A stretch of DNA of 64,000 nt from Pseudomonadota bacterium. Lineage in GTDB: Bacteria > Pseudomonadota > Alphaproteobacteria > Rhizobiales > Xanthobacteraceae. A model generated the notes under the pieces. It ran no database searches and was not told where the DNA came from. It worked only from the letters and a program-made list of their open reading frames with translations. This document shows, piece by piece, positions 9,361-16,765 of the stretch. Location of the stretch: the NCBI GenBank assembly GCA_023435725.1, contig JAEYRD010000232.1, positions 17,183 through 81,182 of the forward strand, in the 5' to 3' direction. Position numbers and translations under genes: made by a program. Position 1 is the first letter of the stretch. Each line of letters starts with the position of its first letter.

Positions 9361-9846
9361 TCAGCCCTGCGGCTGGTCGGTCGGCGGCGGGGTCGGGCGC
9401 GTCTTGTGCTGCGCCATGAACTGGTCGAACTCTTCCTTGTCCTTGGCGTGACGCAGGCGGTCGAGGAAGTTCTTGAACTCGACCTGCTCTTCCTCGAGCC
9501 GGCGCAGCGTTTCGCTGCGGTACTCGTCGAAGGCGCGATTGCCGGAAGACGGCGGGCCGAAACCAAAGCCGAAACCGCGGCGCTCCATGCGGTCGCGCAT
9601 GCGATCCATCTTGTACTGCATCCGCTCCATCTTGTTCTGCCAGCGATCCTGGTTGCTCCAGCACGACATTCTTCTGCTCCCGAGTGTGAAAAAGAGAAGG
9701 GCAAGTCCGATCGGCCACCAGATGATGAAGCCGAGGATGGTCACGGCAATCCAGCCGGGATGCCAGGGCGTATCGAGCATGTGGGGGCGCTCATAGCGTT
9801 GGTCCGAAGGGCCGCGCCATCGATTGACATCAGCGGTGTAGGCCAT
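9361..9846 (-). CDS. DUF2852 family membrane protein
   Basis: Rhizobial protein of unknown function, 161 residues. The N-terminus carries a membrane segment at about 30-55 (AVTILGFIIWWPIGLALLFF), typical of DUF2852. It is followed by a Met/Arg/Lys-rich coiled-coil-like segment (about 65-90) and a charged helical C-terminus (about 105-150) ending in a Pro/Thr-rich tail. It is divergent from no gene but has the palindrome ATGTAAATAACATTTACAT 35 bases upstream. A similar palindrome overlaps the start of the next upstream gene, a TetR regulator, so that regulator probably controls this gene. Confidence 0.85.
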   Translation of the reverse strand: MAYTADVNRWRGPSDQRYERPHMLDTPWHPGWIAVTILGFIIWWPIGLALLFFTLGSRRMSCWSNQDRWQNKMERMQYKMDRMRDRMERRGFGFGFGPPSSGNRAFDEYRSETLRRLEEEQVEFKNFLDRLRHAKDKEEFDQFMAQHKTRPTPPPTDQPQG

Positions 9847-9881
9847 TTCCCATCTCCATCACGGCACCAGCGCCGTTGTGA

Positions 9882-9900
9882 ATGTAAATAACATTTACAT
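9882..9900. promoter_or_regulatory. Probable TetR operator upstream of the DUF2852 gene
   Basis: ATGTAAATAACATTTACAT has perfect 8-base arms around three bases. Viewed as ATGTAAA-N5-TTTACAT, it has the same layout as the palindrome over the start of the TetR gene at 10704-10728 (ATGTGAA-N5-TTTACAT). Confidence 0.7.
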
Positions 9901-9967
9901 AGCTAGACCATCCCGCGATTTTGTCAAGCCGACCGCCAGACAGGGCGGGCGAATTATTTGCGCAATT

Positions 9968-10708
9968 TTATTTCGGCTTGCCCCAAGGACCACCGGGAGC
10001 CACGCCAGAACCGGAGGACGCCTCCGGTGGCACCGGCGGCGGCTCGGCGCCCCTGCCTGCGGGACGGCGGTCGGTCGGAAAGCCGAGACCGCGCAGATAG
10101 ATCAGCACCTCGGCCTCGAGCAGCTCATCCGGCGACATCGGCAGTTTTCGGCGCGCGGCGTCACCACGGGAAAACAACGAGGCGACGCCATGCGCCATCG
10201 ACCAGATGTGCAGCGCCATCATCATCGCGGGAGGGCGCGGCGTGCCGGGGGGCGCGAGTGCCGCGAGGCGCTCCGCCGCGGCGCGAATGATGTTGAAGGC
10301 GCGTTCGCTCGCGGCCTGCAGCGCTGGATTGGCATCGATCGGCAGGCCCGACTCGAACATCGCGTTGTAGAACGCGGGCTCCTCGCGGGCGAAGGCGAGA
10401 TAGGCCCTGCCGACGCGCTCGAACGCCGTGACCGTGTCGGGCCGCCCGTCGTCCCAGGCCGCGGTGAGGCGCTGCTCGAACTGCTCGAAGCCGCGCTGGG
10501 CGATCGAGGACAACAGCTCGTCGCGGTCGCGGAAATGCCGGTAAGGCGCCGCCGCGCTGACGCCGGCCATGCGCGCGGCATCGGCGAAGGTAAAACCGGC
10601 CGCCCCCTTCTCGGCGATCAACCCGAGGGCGGCCTGCAACAGGGCTTCCTTCAGATTGCCGTGGTGATAGCCGCGCTCGGCGCGGCCCTGCTCCTTGCGC
10701 CAGCTCAT
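9968..10708 (-). CDS. TetR/AcrR family transcriptional regulator
   Basis: DNA-binding repressor of 246 residues. The helix-turn-helix is at about 18-62 (ALGLIAEKGAAGFTFADAARMAGVSAAAPYRHF, quoted by position), and the ligand domain at about 85-200 resembles the WHG-type TetR C-terminal domain (TetR_C_33). The last 40 residues are Pro/Gly-rich and look disordered. The start ATG 10708 lies inside a palindrome (10704-10728), which suggests autorepression. The same motif stands before the downstream DUF2852 gene on the same strand, the likely main target. The ligand is unknown. Confidence 0.9.
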   Translation of the reverse strand: MSWRKEQGRAERGYHHGNLKEALLQAALGLIAEKGAAGFTFADAARMAGVSAAAPYRHFRDRDELLSSIAQRGFEQFEQRLTAAWDDGRPDTVTAFERVGRAYLAFAREEPAFYNAMFESGLPIDANPALQAASERAFNIIRAAAERLAALAPPGTPRPPAMMMALHIWSMAHGVASLFSRGDAARRKLPMSPDELLEAEVLIYLRGLGFPTDRRPAGRGAEPPPVPPEASSGSGVAPGGPWGKPK

Positions 10709-10728
10709 GTGAACGACTTTTACATGAG
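10704..10728. promoter_or_regulatory. Probable TetR operator overlapping its own start codon
   Basis: CTCATGTGAA and TTTACATGAG form 10-base arms with one mismatch around CGACT. The start codon of the TetR gene (10706-10708) lies inside the left arm. The core ATGTRAA-N5-TTTACAT is shared with 9882-9900. Confidence 0.7.
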
Positions 10729-10835
10729 CCGGGCGTGAAGGTCACTAGCGGCGATGGCGCGTGATTAACCCGTACTTTCACGGATCGTTCTCGCGAGCTT
10801 CGGGGCGGCTCTGTCGAGCCACCCCCGAAGCCGGG

Positions 10836-11198
10836 TTAACCGCCCGGGATCGGCAGCACCGGCATGACCTCGATGCGCTCGCCGGGGAAGATCGCAAAGT
10901 GCGGGTGGTTCTCGAACATTTTTGCTGCGGCTTCATGGGACACGGCGCGGACCACGGTGAAGGCGCCCATCTCGTTGGCGATGTCGGCGATGCCCTTCGC
11001 GTCGACCTTCTTGGTCTTGCCGAGCGGCCCGCCCATGGCCTGGATCGCGCCTTGATGCTTCTCGACCCAGCCCTTCCACGCCGCCATGCCCTCCTGCTCC
11101 TTTGCCTTGCGCTCGGCATCGGACATCGCATTCCAGGCGGCCATCTTCGGGCTGTTCTTGCTGCCGAGGAAAACGGCGAGATAGGTGTCGGTGCTCAT
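10836..11198 (-). CDS. YciI family protein
   Basis: Small dimeric alpha/beta-barrel protein of 120 residues in the YCII/DGPF superfamily. Catalytic role unknown. A FTVVRAVSHEAAAKMFENHP segment in the C-terminal half gives the ferredoxin-like pattern of the family. It lies 50 bases downstream of a second YciI gene on the same strand and is most likely co-transcribed with it. I see no promoter motif of its own in the gap. YciI genes accompany ECF42 sigma factors in many genomes, and an ECF42 gene lies 6 kb away. Confidence 0.8.
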   Translation of the reverse strand: MSTDTYLAVFLGSKNSPKMAAWNAMSDAERKAKEQEGMAAWKGWVEKHQGAIQAMGGPLGKTKKVDAKGIADIANEMGAFTVVRAVSHEAAAKMFENHPHFAIFPGERIEVMPVLPIPGG

Positions 11199-11248
11199 CG
11201 GTCGTCTCTCCCTTGGTTGATCGGTTGAACGCGGCGGATCGTGGCTGA

Positions 11249-11653
11249 CTATTTCTTGAGGTCGTCGAAGCCGGCGGCGGCGGCCTGCACCTCAGGCGGA
11301 AAATCCGTCATCTCCTGCACCTGCCGGATCTCGATGATCTCGTCCCGCGAGGCCGGGCACCTCCTGGCCCAGGCGATCGCCTCGGCACGCGAGGCAACCT
11401 CGATCATCCAGTAGCCGCCCAGGACTTCCTTGGCCTCTGCGAAGGGACCGTCGGTCACAACAGGCTCGCCGGTCGCGAACGAGACGCGCGCGCCCATGGA
11501 CGGCGGATGCAGGCCGTCGAGCGTGATCAGCACGCCGGCCTCCTTCAGCGCTTCGTTGTAGCGCATCATCGCGGCAACACGCTCGGGATCGAGTTGAACG
11601 TCCGCCGGCGCACTCTCGTAGCCGAGCGGGATCATCAGCATCATGAATCGCAT
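11249..11653 (-). CDS. YciI (DGPF-type) family protein
   Basis: Protein of 134 residues with the family signature DGPFAEAKEVLGGYWMIEV at about 75-93, which classes it with the DGPF/YCII proteins linked to ECF42 sigma factors. The N-terminus MRFMMLMIPLG starts the first beta strand. The motif TGTCGG-N17-CGTC stands about 110 bases upstream (11762-11788), the same motif that precedes the sigma operon, so I infer control by ECF42. The second YciI gene follows 50 bases downstream. Function beyond the fold is unknown. Confidence 0.88.
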   Translation of the reverse strand: MRFMMLMIPLGYESAPADVQLDPERVAAMMRYNEALKEAGVLITLDGLHPPSMGARVSFATGEPVVTDGPFAEAKEVLGGYWMIEVASRAEAIAWARRCPASRDEIIEIRQVQEMTDFPPEVQAAAAGFDDLKK

Positions 11654-11761
11654 GGGAGTTCCTTGGTTGCCTTGTCAGTCCGGGATGCGCGAAGCGCAGG
11701 CGCGGAATCCATTCATCGACATTCTCTGCGGCCCGCCGAGCTGGCCTGTGCTCCCTTGTAA

Positions 11762-11788
11762 GACGAACGAGGTGTTACAGGACCGACA
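11762..11788 (-). promoter_or_regulatory. Putative ECF42 promoter of the YciI pair
   Basis: On the minus strand: TGTCGG (11788-11783), 17 bases, CGTC (11765-11762). Box and spacer are identical to the sites at 16574-16600 and 18441-18467. The distance to the YciI start is about 110 bases, longer than at the other three sites. Confidence 0.65.
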
Positions 11789-11839
11789 GGCCGGCGAAAA
11801 TTATTTCGGAGGTCATTTTCTGAGGATCATGCCGGACCG

Positions 11840-12205
11840 CTAGCGCGACTGCGGGAGAAAACGATCGTCCTGCCGGGCCGCGCCGAAATAGACCTCGATG
11901 CGGCGGACCTTGCCGCCTTCAAAGGTGAGGAACTCCGTGTTGCGGAAGCTCCTGCCGTCTCTTGCCAGGCAGCGATAGGTGACGAATGCCTCATTGCCCC
12001 GGACGAAGATGCGCTCGATATCGTGGCGGGCGATCCAGCCGGTATCGCGCCAACAGCGCTCGAAATAGGTTGCCTTGTCGAGGTCGTCATCGAACGGGCT
12101 GGTGAAGTGGAAATCGTCCGCGAGTGCGGCGCTGACCTGTTGCCGGTCATTGGCGAGATAGGCGGCGAAGAGGTTTCGGATCAGGCGTTCGAAGTCATCG
12201 GGCAT
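11840..12205 (-). CDS. SnoaL/NTF2-like fold protein
   Basis: Small cone-shaped alpha+beta protein of 121 residues in the nuclear transport factor 2 superfamily. N-terminal helix FERLIRNLFAAYLANDRQQV is followed by DDFHFTSPFDD and a sheet-rich C-terminus ending FLTFEGGKVRRIEVYFG. The pattern suits an isomerase, cyclase or ligand-binding role, but no catalytic set can be assigned. It has a CGTCGG-N17-CGTC motif 32 bases upstream, one base different from the motif before the YciI, SRPBCC and sigma genes, which places it in the proposed ECF42 regulon. Confidence 0.82.
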   Translation of the reverse strand: MPDDFERLIRNLFAAYLANDRQQVSAALADDFHFTSPFDDDLDKATYFERCWRDTGWIARHDIERIFVRGNEAFVTYRCLARDGRSFRNTEFLTFEGGKVRRIEVYFGAARQDDRFLPQSR

Positions 12206-12236
12206 CGGTCGGTCTCCAGGGGCCAGTCCTCTGCAA

Positions 12237-12263
12237 GACGATCTGCAAGCCGCAACACCGACG
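12237..12263 (-). promoter_or_regulatory. Putative ECF42 promoter of the SnoaL-like gene
   Basis: On the minus strand: CGTCGG (12263-12258), 17 bases, CGTC (12240-12237). It differs by one base in the -35 box from the other three sites but keeps the exact spacer. It sits about 30 bases before the start codon, as at 16574 and 18441. Confidence 0.6.
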
Positions 12264-12696
12264 GCCTGTCGCAGCCGCCGGTGCGCGGAATGCGGATATT
12301 TTTCAGATCGCGCCCGTAGAACGAGTGCGGCGCGGCAAGTTTATGAATTTCGCCGTGCATATGAATAGAGAACGCTCGTGAACTGAATGAGGTGCTCGCC
12401 GCACCGGCAAATACGGACAATGAATCGGCCCCGATACGGCCGGGCCGTCGCCCTTCGAGGCCTCCGCTGCGCTCCGACACCTCGGGGTGACGGCTCGGCA
12501 TTTGGCTTGTTGTAGCCGAAGCGGCGTCAGCCTTCCTCCTTCCATGTGCTCTATGTGCGCTGCCAAGCTCGACCACCATTCGGCGTCCGCGATCGCTCGA
12601 TTGAGACCGTCAAGGGCCTTCCTCGTCGGGACGAAAGCGCAGTAAAGGAAGCTGGCGCTCTTCCGCGCCCCTTTTCGACACAGGATAGATCAGCCA
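12264..12696. other. Intergenic region with a repeat, between divergent genes
   Basis: This gene-free stretch of about 430 bases separates the SnoaL-like gene (minus) from an SDR gene (plus). It contains an imperfect palindromic repeat at 12445-12493. I see no supported small gene. Open frames here have no ribosome site or recognisable product. Confidence 0.55.
12445..12493. repeat. Imperfect palindromic intergenic repeat
   Basis: CCGTCGCCCTTCGAGG (12445-12460) faces CCTCGGGGTGACGG (12480-12493) with CCTCCGCTGCGCTCCGACA between. This is the layout of a dispersed palindromic element common between genes in Bradyrhizobium-type genomes (recollection, not searched). Confidence 0.6.
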
Positions 12697-13485
12697 ATGC
12701 CGCAAGCCCCGCAAAAAGTCGCCCTCGTCACCGGAGCCGCGCGCGGCATCGGACTTGCGGCCGCGAAGAAATTCCTGGCCGAGGGCTGGCGCGTGGCACT
12801 GCTCGACATCGAGGGTGAGTTGCTCGGCCGTGCGATCGTCGAGCTCGGCCGGGGCGAGGCAACGCTGGCGCTGACCTGCGACGTCTCGGATGCGACCGCG
12901 GTCGGCGCCGCGATGGCGACGATCGAGCGGCAGTTCGGCCGGCTCGACGCGCTCGTCAACAATGCCGGAATCGCCGTATTCGCGCCGCTGATGGAGACGT
13001 CCGAGGCCGACTGGCGCCGCGTGCTGGACGTCAACCTCACCGGCCCGTTCCTCTGCACCAAGGCCGCGGTGCCGCTGATGCGCGACGGCAATGGCGGCGC
13101 GATCGTCAACATCACTTCGATCTCGGCCGTGCGCGCCTCGACGTTGCGCTCGGCCTACGGCACCAGCAAGGCGGGACTCGCGCACCTGACCAAGCAGCTC
13201 GCGGTCGAGCTCGCCTCGCTCAACATCCGCGTCAACGCGGTCGCGCCGGGACCGGTCGACACCGCGATGGCGAAGCAGGTCCATACCAAGGAGATCCGCG
13301 CCGACTATCACGACGCCATTCCGCTCAATCGCTACGGCCTGGAAGAGGAACTCGCCGAAGCGATCTACTTCCTGTGCTCAGGAAGCGCGAGCTACATCAC
13401 CGGCCAAATTTTGGCCGTCGATGGCGGGTTCGATGCGGCGGGTATCGGCTTGCCGACGCTGCGCGGCCAGCGCCGCAACGGGTAG
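12697..13485 (+). CDS. Short-chain dehydrogenase/reductase (FabG-like)
   Basis: NAD(P)-dependent oxidoreductase of 262 residues with all classical SDR motifs: TGAARGIG near residue 12, NNAG near 88, catalytic Ser in ITSIS near 140 and YGTSK near 153. The C-terminus ITGQILAVDGGF is typical of FabG-like 3-oxoacyl reductases and sugar or polyol dehydrogenases. The start follows AGGAT by 8 bases. The neighbours do not define a substrate, and a hairpin repeat follows the stop. Confidence 0.9.
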   Translation: MPQAPQKVALVTGAARGIGLAAAKKFLAEGWRVALLDIEGELLGRAIVELGRGEATLALTCDVSDATAVGAAMATIERQFGRLDALVNNAGIAVFAPLMETSEADWRRVLDVNLTGPFLCTKAAVPLMRDGNGGAIVNITSISAVRASTLRSAYGTSKAGLAHLTKQLAVELASLNIRVNAVAPGPVDTAMAKQVHTKEIRADYHDAIPLNRYGLEEELAEAIYFLCSGSASYITGQILAVDGGFDAAGIGLPTLRGQRRNG

Positions 13486-13498
13486 GTACGCGAAATGT

Positions 13499-13534
13499 TG
13501 GGTGGGCAAAGGCGCGCAAGTGCCGTGCCCACCG
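13499..13534 (+). repeat. Hairpin repeat after the SDR gene, possible terminator
   Basis: GGTGGGCA (13501-13508) pairs with TGCCCACC (13526-13533), with an inner GGC/GCC extension. This GGTGGGCA-AAGGCGC type unit is of the kind dispersed between genes in Bradyrhizobium. It has no T-run, so termination is uncertain. Confidence 0.55.
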
Positions 13535-13591
13535 CCTCTCCAGATTTGCGGTGCCATCGGTGGACACGGAATCGAGCTCGAGGAGTGCTTC

Positions 13592-14029
13592 ATGCGACGC
13601 GTCACTTTCATCAGAACCTTGGTGCTCGCCGCGGCCCTGCTCGCCCCCATGTCTGTGAGAGCCGAAGTCCGCATCATCCAGAGCCCGGGCGGACAGGTCG
13701 GACCTTTCCTCGACTTGTTCGAGAAGGTGCGCGAGAGCGGCGACAGGGTGGTGATCGACGGTCCCTGCCTGTCCGCCTGCACATTGGTGCTGAGCATCGT
13801 GCCAGGCGAGCGCATCTGCGTCACGAAACGCGCGGTGCTCGGCTTCCATGCGGCGCGTTCAGTCGACCGGCGTGGGCGCTTCTATGCTGAACCGGAAGCA
13901 TCCGAAGCGGTGCTTGCTGCCTATCCCGGCCCGGTGCGTGACTGGATCGACCGCCACGGCGGCCTCTCCTCGCGGTTGCTTCTGCTCAGAGGGCGCGACC
14001 TCGCCGCCATCTATCCGCGCTGCCGATAA
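13592..14029 (+). CDS. Secreted ClpP/crotonase-fold-like protein, possible serine hydrolase
   Basis: Exported protein of 145 residues. ATG 13592 is chosen over an earlier start at 13421 because AGGAG lies 6 bases upstream and a clean signal peptide follows (residues 1-24, cleavage near VRA-EV). The mature part has SPGGQV, then GPCLSACT with a nucleophile-like Ser61, then LGFHAA with His86. This is the Ser/His order of ClpP-like proteases, seen in a group of short periplasmic rhizobial proteins. Four Cys residues suggest disulfides. A protease role is inferred only. No partner gene is adjacent. Confidence 0.8.
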   Translation: MRRVTFIRTLVLAAALLAPMSVRAEVRIIQSPGGQVGPFLDLFEKVRESGDRVVIDGPCLSACTLVLSIVPGERICVTKRAVLGFHAARSVDRRGRFYAEPEASEAVLAAYPGPVRDWIDRHGGLSSRLLLLRGRDLAAIYPRCR

Positions 14030-14187
14030 GGATCTGGCTGTCAGCAGTATGAACCGGGCTGAATCCGCTCCTGTCCGGCGATTAGGCAATCCTGCAAGAT
14101 TCCGACGGGCCAGACGCGGAATCCGCTCAAGCGCTTCGCAATGCCTGCCCAATTTACGCTGTTTCCGGCTTTTCCCGACCGTCTAAG

Positions 14188-14637
14188 ATGATTCATGCCG
14201 GACTGGGGCCGCTCCGGGGCGCGATGGCAGCGGCCGCAGGCCGGATGGTTTCAATTTTTCACGATTACTCATTTTCAAAAGAGTCGCAGGCCGTGCAGTC
14301 TCTCGAGTTTCACTACCGCCTTTCAGATCAAGGACGCGTTGTCCTCGGTCAACTGAGCTCCGAGGAAACCGTCGAATTCGAAGTGCTGTCGCGGCGCGAC
14401 CGCGAGGGCCTGATGGACCTGCGGTCCGAATTGCGGCTGCTGGAGCTCTATGTGAAGTATATCGGCTCGGGCGCGCAGGCTGCGCTCGCGCCGTCCGGGC
14501 CCGCCTGGCAGGTGAGCGAGCCGTCGTGGCGGCGGAGACCACCGCCCGCGCGGACGGTGCGACCGCGCAACTACATCGTTTCTTTGATCGTGATCGCGAG
14601 CGTCAGCTTTACGCTCGTCACATGGCTCGTGAGCTAG
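14188..14637 (+). CDS. Hypothetical protein with C-terminal membrane anchor
   Basis: Up to 149 residues. I do not recognise the family. The middle is charged and helical (residues about 40-90, with EETVEFEVLSRRDREGLMD), followed by a Pro/Arg-rich linker and a C-terminal hydrophobic segment IVSLIVIASVSFTLVTWLVS at 129-148, so it may be a tail-anchored membrane protein. The start is uncertain: ATG 14188, ATG 14245 or a GTG near 14293 preceded by AAAGAG are all possible. Codon use matches the neighbours, which supports a real gene. Confidence 0.55.
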   Translation: MIHAGLGPLRGAMAAAAGRMVSIFHDYSFSKESQAVQSLEFHYRLSDQGRVVLGQLSSEETVEFEVLSRRDREGLMDLRSELRLLELYVKYIGSGAQAALAPSGPAWQVSEPSWRRRPPPARTVRPRNYIVSLIVIASVSFTLVTWLVS

Positions 14638-15067
14638 CAGGCAGACGCGGCGGCGCAATTGCCGCCGCTCGCACGCTGTGTCCGGCTAATAGAAGCTCTG
14701 GATGGTCTGCGCCAATTCCAGACTCGCACAGATGAGCATGCCCCAAAGTGCAAAATTAATCTGTAGCGCCGCTGCCATCGGTCGCTCCCCTTCCAAGTTA
14801 CGCCCACCCCAGTTTGTAGAATTTATGAAGAAATTATTAGCGATTCTGCCGCGGAGTTCACAGCCTAATAATACGCCAGTTGTTGTGCGATGCGGTCCGC
14901 ATCATTTCACGAAGCGGCCTCACTGCTCTCGCAAAGTCATGCGAATCGAGACTCCGTATTCGGCTAGGCCGGCCACGCCGTTTTCCTTAAGTTCCATTTA
15001 ACCGGCGCGATGCAAATCTTCCCACGCGGATTTTGCCTGTCGCGTACCGCACCAAAGGTCCGGCACA
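14638..15067. other. AT-richer intergenic region with one small gene
   Basis: This stretch of 430 bases is visibly less GC-rich than its surroundings around 14800-15000. Apart from the 30-residue minus-strand frame at 14686-14778, I see no gene and no clear RNA. Confidence 0.5.
14686..14778 (-). CDS. Small hydrophobic protein, 30 residues
   Basis: Minus-strand frame MAAALQINFALWGMLICASL followed by ELAQTIQSFY and a TAG stop. A strong ribosome site AAGGGGAG lies 6-7 bases before ATG 14778. The product would be one short membrane helix. I do not recognise a family with certainty. The support is the ribosome site, the hydrophobic composition and the otherwise empty region. Too short for ordinary gene callers. 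Confidence 0.45.
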   Translation of the reverse strand: MAAALQINFALWGMLICASLELAQTIQSFY

Positions 15068-15427
15068 ATGCGACTCGGCTTCGTCTTGCTCACTTTTTGC
15101 GCAGCGCTCATGGGATGCGCAGTCGCGCCGGCGCAGGAGCGTCGTCCAATCGCATGGGATGGCCTCGGCCAAGACCCGAACCGAGCCTTGAACCGGCCTC
15201 TCGTCACAAAACGGCGCGAGACGACTCACACTCCTGCAGAGAGCGATCCGAATCAGGAACGGGAAAGAGTGCTCGGCACCCTGCGTCCCTACTCCGACGC
15301 ATGGTGGGCAATCCATGACGAGATCGAGGCGGAGAAGGACAGGCGACTCGGCACGAAGCTCGTGATCTGCCCTCGCTGCGTTCAGTCGTCGCGGTCCAGC
15401 GAGGACGTCACCGAATCTATCCGGTGA
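15068..15427 (+). CDS. Putative small lipoprotein
   Basis: Protein of 119 residues with a lipoprotein signal: hydrophobic residues 4-16, then the lipobox LMGC with Cys17. The mature part is charged (Arg/Glu/Asp-rich), contains WWAIHDEIEAEKDRRLGTKL near 80-98 and a late CPRC motif. I do not recognise the family. It stands alone on the plus strand, and a hairpin (15476-15502) lies between it and the convergent VOC gene. Confidence 0.6.
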   Translation: MRLGFVLLTFCAALMGCAVAPAQERRPIAWDGLGQDPNRALNRPLVTKRRETTHTPAESDPNQERERVLGTLRPYSDAWWAIHDEIEAEKDRRLGTKLVICPRCVQSSRSSEDVTESIR

Positions 15428-15475
15428 GAAGTCTTGCAGCCGATCGGCCGTTCGACATTCACGACTTTATGGGTG

Positions 15476-15502
15476 TCCCTCTCCCGTAACGGCGGAGAGG
15501 GA
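15476..15502. terminator. Convergent hairpin terminator
   Basis: A 9-bp perfect stem (TCCCTCTCC at 15476-15484 with GGAGAGGGA at 15494-15502) between two convergent genes. There is no long T-run on either side, so strength is uncertain. Confidence 0.5.
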
Positions 15503-15534
15503 TCACGCCTTGGCGCAGCAGGCGATCGCGCCTG

Positions 15535-15948
15535 TCACATTCCCTCTGCCGGGCAGTTCACCATCCAGGGGATACCGAACTTGTCGACGCACATGCCAAA
15601 GCCCTTGGCCCAGAACGTCTTGCTGAAGGGCATGGTCACCGTGCCGCCATCGGCGAGCGCATTGAACTTGCGCTCGGCTTCCGCCGGATCGGTCAGCGTG
15701 ACCGAGATCGAAAAGCCCTGCGGCTTGTGAAAGTGCTCGGGCGGCGCGTCGGAGGCCATCAGCACGCTTCCGTCGGGCAGCGACATCCGCGCGTGCATGA
15801 TCGTCTTCTCGCGGCCGGCTGCGCCAGGCATGTCTGCCGGCGCGTCCGAGACACGCGTCATGGCGTCGATCTTGCCGCCGAGCACCTCGGCGTAGAAATT
15901 GAACGCCGCCTCGCAGGTGTCCTGATAGAACAGATAGGGATTGAGCAT
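15535..15948 (-). CDS. VOC/PhnB-like glyoxalase-fold protein
   Basis: Protein of 137 residues in the vicinal-oxygen-chelate superfamily, PhnB-like subgroup: N-terminal NPYLFYQDTCEAAFNFYAEV and C-terminal FGMCVDKFGIPWMVNC are characteristic. The usual metal ligands are incomplete, so enzymatic activity is not assured. It follows the SRPBCC gene by 62 bases on the same strand and probably shares its promoter, which carries the ECF42-like motif. The gap holds a TTCGTTTCC-type repeat of three units. Confidence 0.85.
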   Translation of the reverse strand: MLNPYLFYQDTCEAAFNFYAEVLGGKIDAMTRVSDAPADMPGAAGREKTIMHARMSLPDGSVLMASDAPPEHFHKPQGFSISVTLTDPAEAERKFNALADGGTVTMPFSKTFWAKGFGMCVDKFGIPWMVNCPAEGM

Positions 15949-16010
15949 CGTTTCTCTCCTCTTCGTTTCCCCTTCGTTTCCTCTTCGTTTCCCTGGGCGA
16001 TGTGAGAGCG

Positions 16011-16547
16011 TTACTTCTCGGTGAGCTTCTTCAAGCCGACGAGGCCGGCCTCAAAGTCCTTGCCGATCATGCTGTCCATGTTGATGAAGACCTGCATGAC
16101 CTTGGACAAGAATGGGGCAGGACCGTACATCGCCCATGTGACCAGTGTGGCATCGCCTTGCGGCGCAAAGGTGAACTCGGCGGTGTTATGCCCCTCGAAG
16201 GGGCGCTCGAAATCGAGCTTGATGCGCAGCTTTGACGGCGTGTTCGCCTCGAGGATCTCCATATGGCCGGCACCGACATTGTTGTTGCCGTCCCAGGCAT
16301 AGGTCGCGCCCTTGCCTGCCTTGGTTCCACCGAAGGAGCGCTTCATGGCGGGATCGCGGCTCTCATAGGGCGACCAGCCCGTCCATCGGTTGAAATCGGC
16401 AACCAGCGGATAGATCGCATCGGCCGGCGCCTTCACGGCGAGCGAGCGCTCGACGCGGAACGTGTCGGGTTTTGTCAATGCGAAGGCGAGGACCGCGGCT
16501 ATGCCAACGGCGAGCACGATGGCGATGATGGCAATGGCTTTCAGCAT
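16011..16547 (-). CDS. SRPBCC family protein with N-terminal membrane anchor
   Basis: Protein of 178 residues. A membrane segment at 4-24 is followed by a START/Bet v 1-type ligand-binding domain (about 32-175) beginning VERSLAVKAPADAIYPLVADF with the WTGWSPYE motif of the polyketide-cyclase/AHSA1-like group. The ligand is unknown. The TGTCGG-N17-CGTC motif lies 27 bases before the start, identical to the site before the YciI-ECF42 operon. I infer that this gene and the VOC gene behind it are transcribed by the nearby ECF42 factor. Confidence 0.87.
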   Translation of the reverse strand: MLKAIAIIAIVLAVGIAAVLAFALTKPDTFRVERSLAVKAPADAIYPLVADFNRWTGWSPYESRDPAMKRSFGGTKAGKGATYAWDGNNNVGAGHMEILEANTPSKLRIKLDFERPFEGHNTAEFTFAPQGDATLVTWAMYGPAPFLSKVMQVFINMDSMIGKDFEAGLVGLKKLTEK

Positions 16548-16573
16548 GAATGGCTCCCTGGATACGGGCTAAG

Positions 16574-16600
16574 GACGAACGGGGCACGGCGGGGCCGACA
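16574..16600 (-). promoter_or_regulatory. Putative ECF42 promoter of the SRPBCC-VOC operon
   Basis: On the minus strand: TGTCGG (16600-16595), 17 bases, CGTC (16577-16574), 26 bases before the start codon. It is identical in both boxes and spacer to 11762-11788 and 18441-18467. Confidence 0.7.
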
Positions 16601-16634
16601 GGAGGTAGATGATTTTTTGCCTCATTATCCGGTT

Positions 16635-16760
16635 GTCATTCCGGGGCGATGCGAAGCATCGAGCTATGATGCGCAATTGCGCATCTGAGAATCCATCGAG
16701 CTACCATCTCTGAGGATCAATGGATTCCGGGCTCATCGCTTCGCGATGCCCCGGAATGAC
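16635..16760. repeat. Long imperfect palindromic element
   Basis: GTCATTCCGGGGC at 16635-16647 faces GCCCCGGAATGAC at 16748-16760, and the arms extend imperfectly inward for about 29 bases. Inside lies the perfect palindrome ATGCGCAATTGCGCAT (16669-16684). The element looks like a dispersed, transposon-derived or REP-type unit between the SRPBCC gene and the sigma gene. Confidence 0.7.
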
Positions 16761-16765
16761 GCCGG

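Noticed and set aside
11715..11720. TGTCGA on the minus strand upstream of the YciI pair as the ECF42 -35 box
   Set aside because: It matches the Streptomyces -35 word I recall, but no CGTC or CGA(T/C) box follows at 16-18 bases. The TGTCGG site at 11783-11788 has the full pattern.
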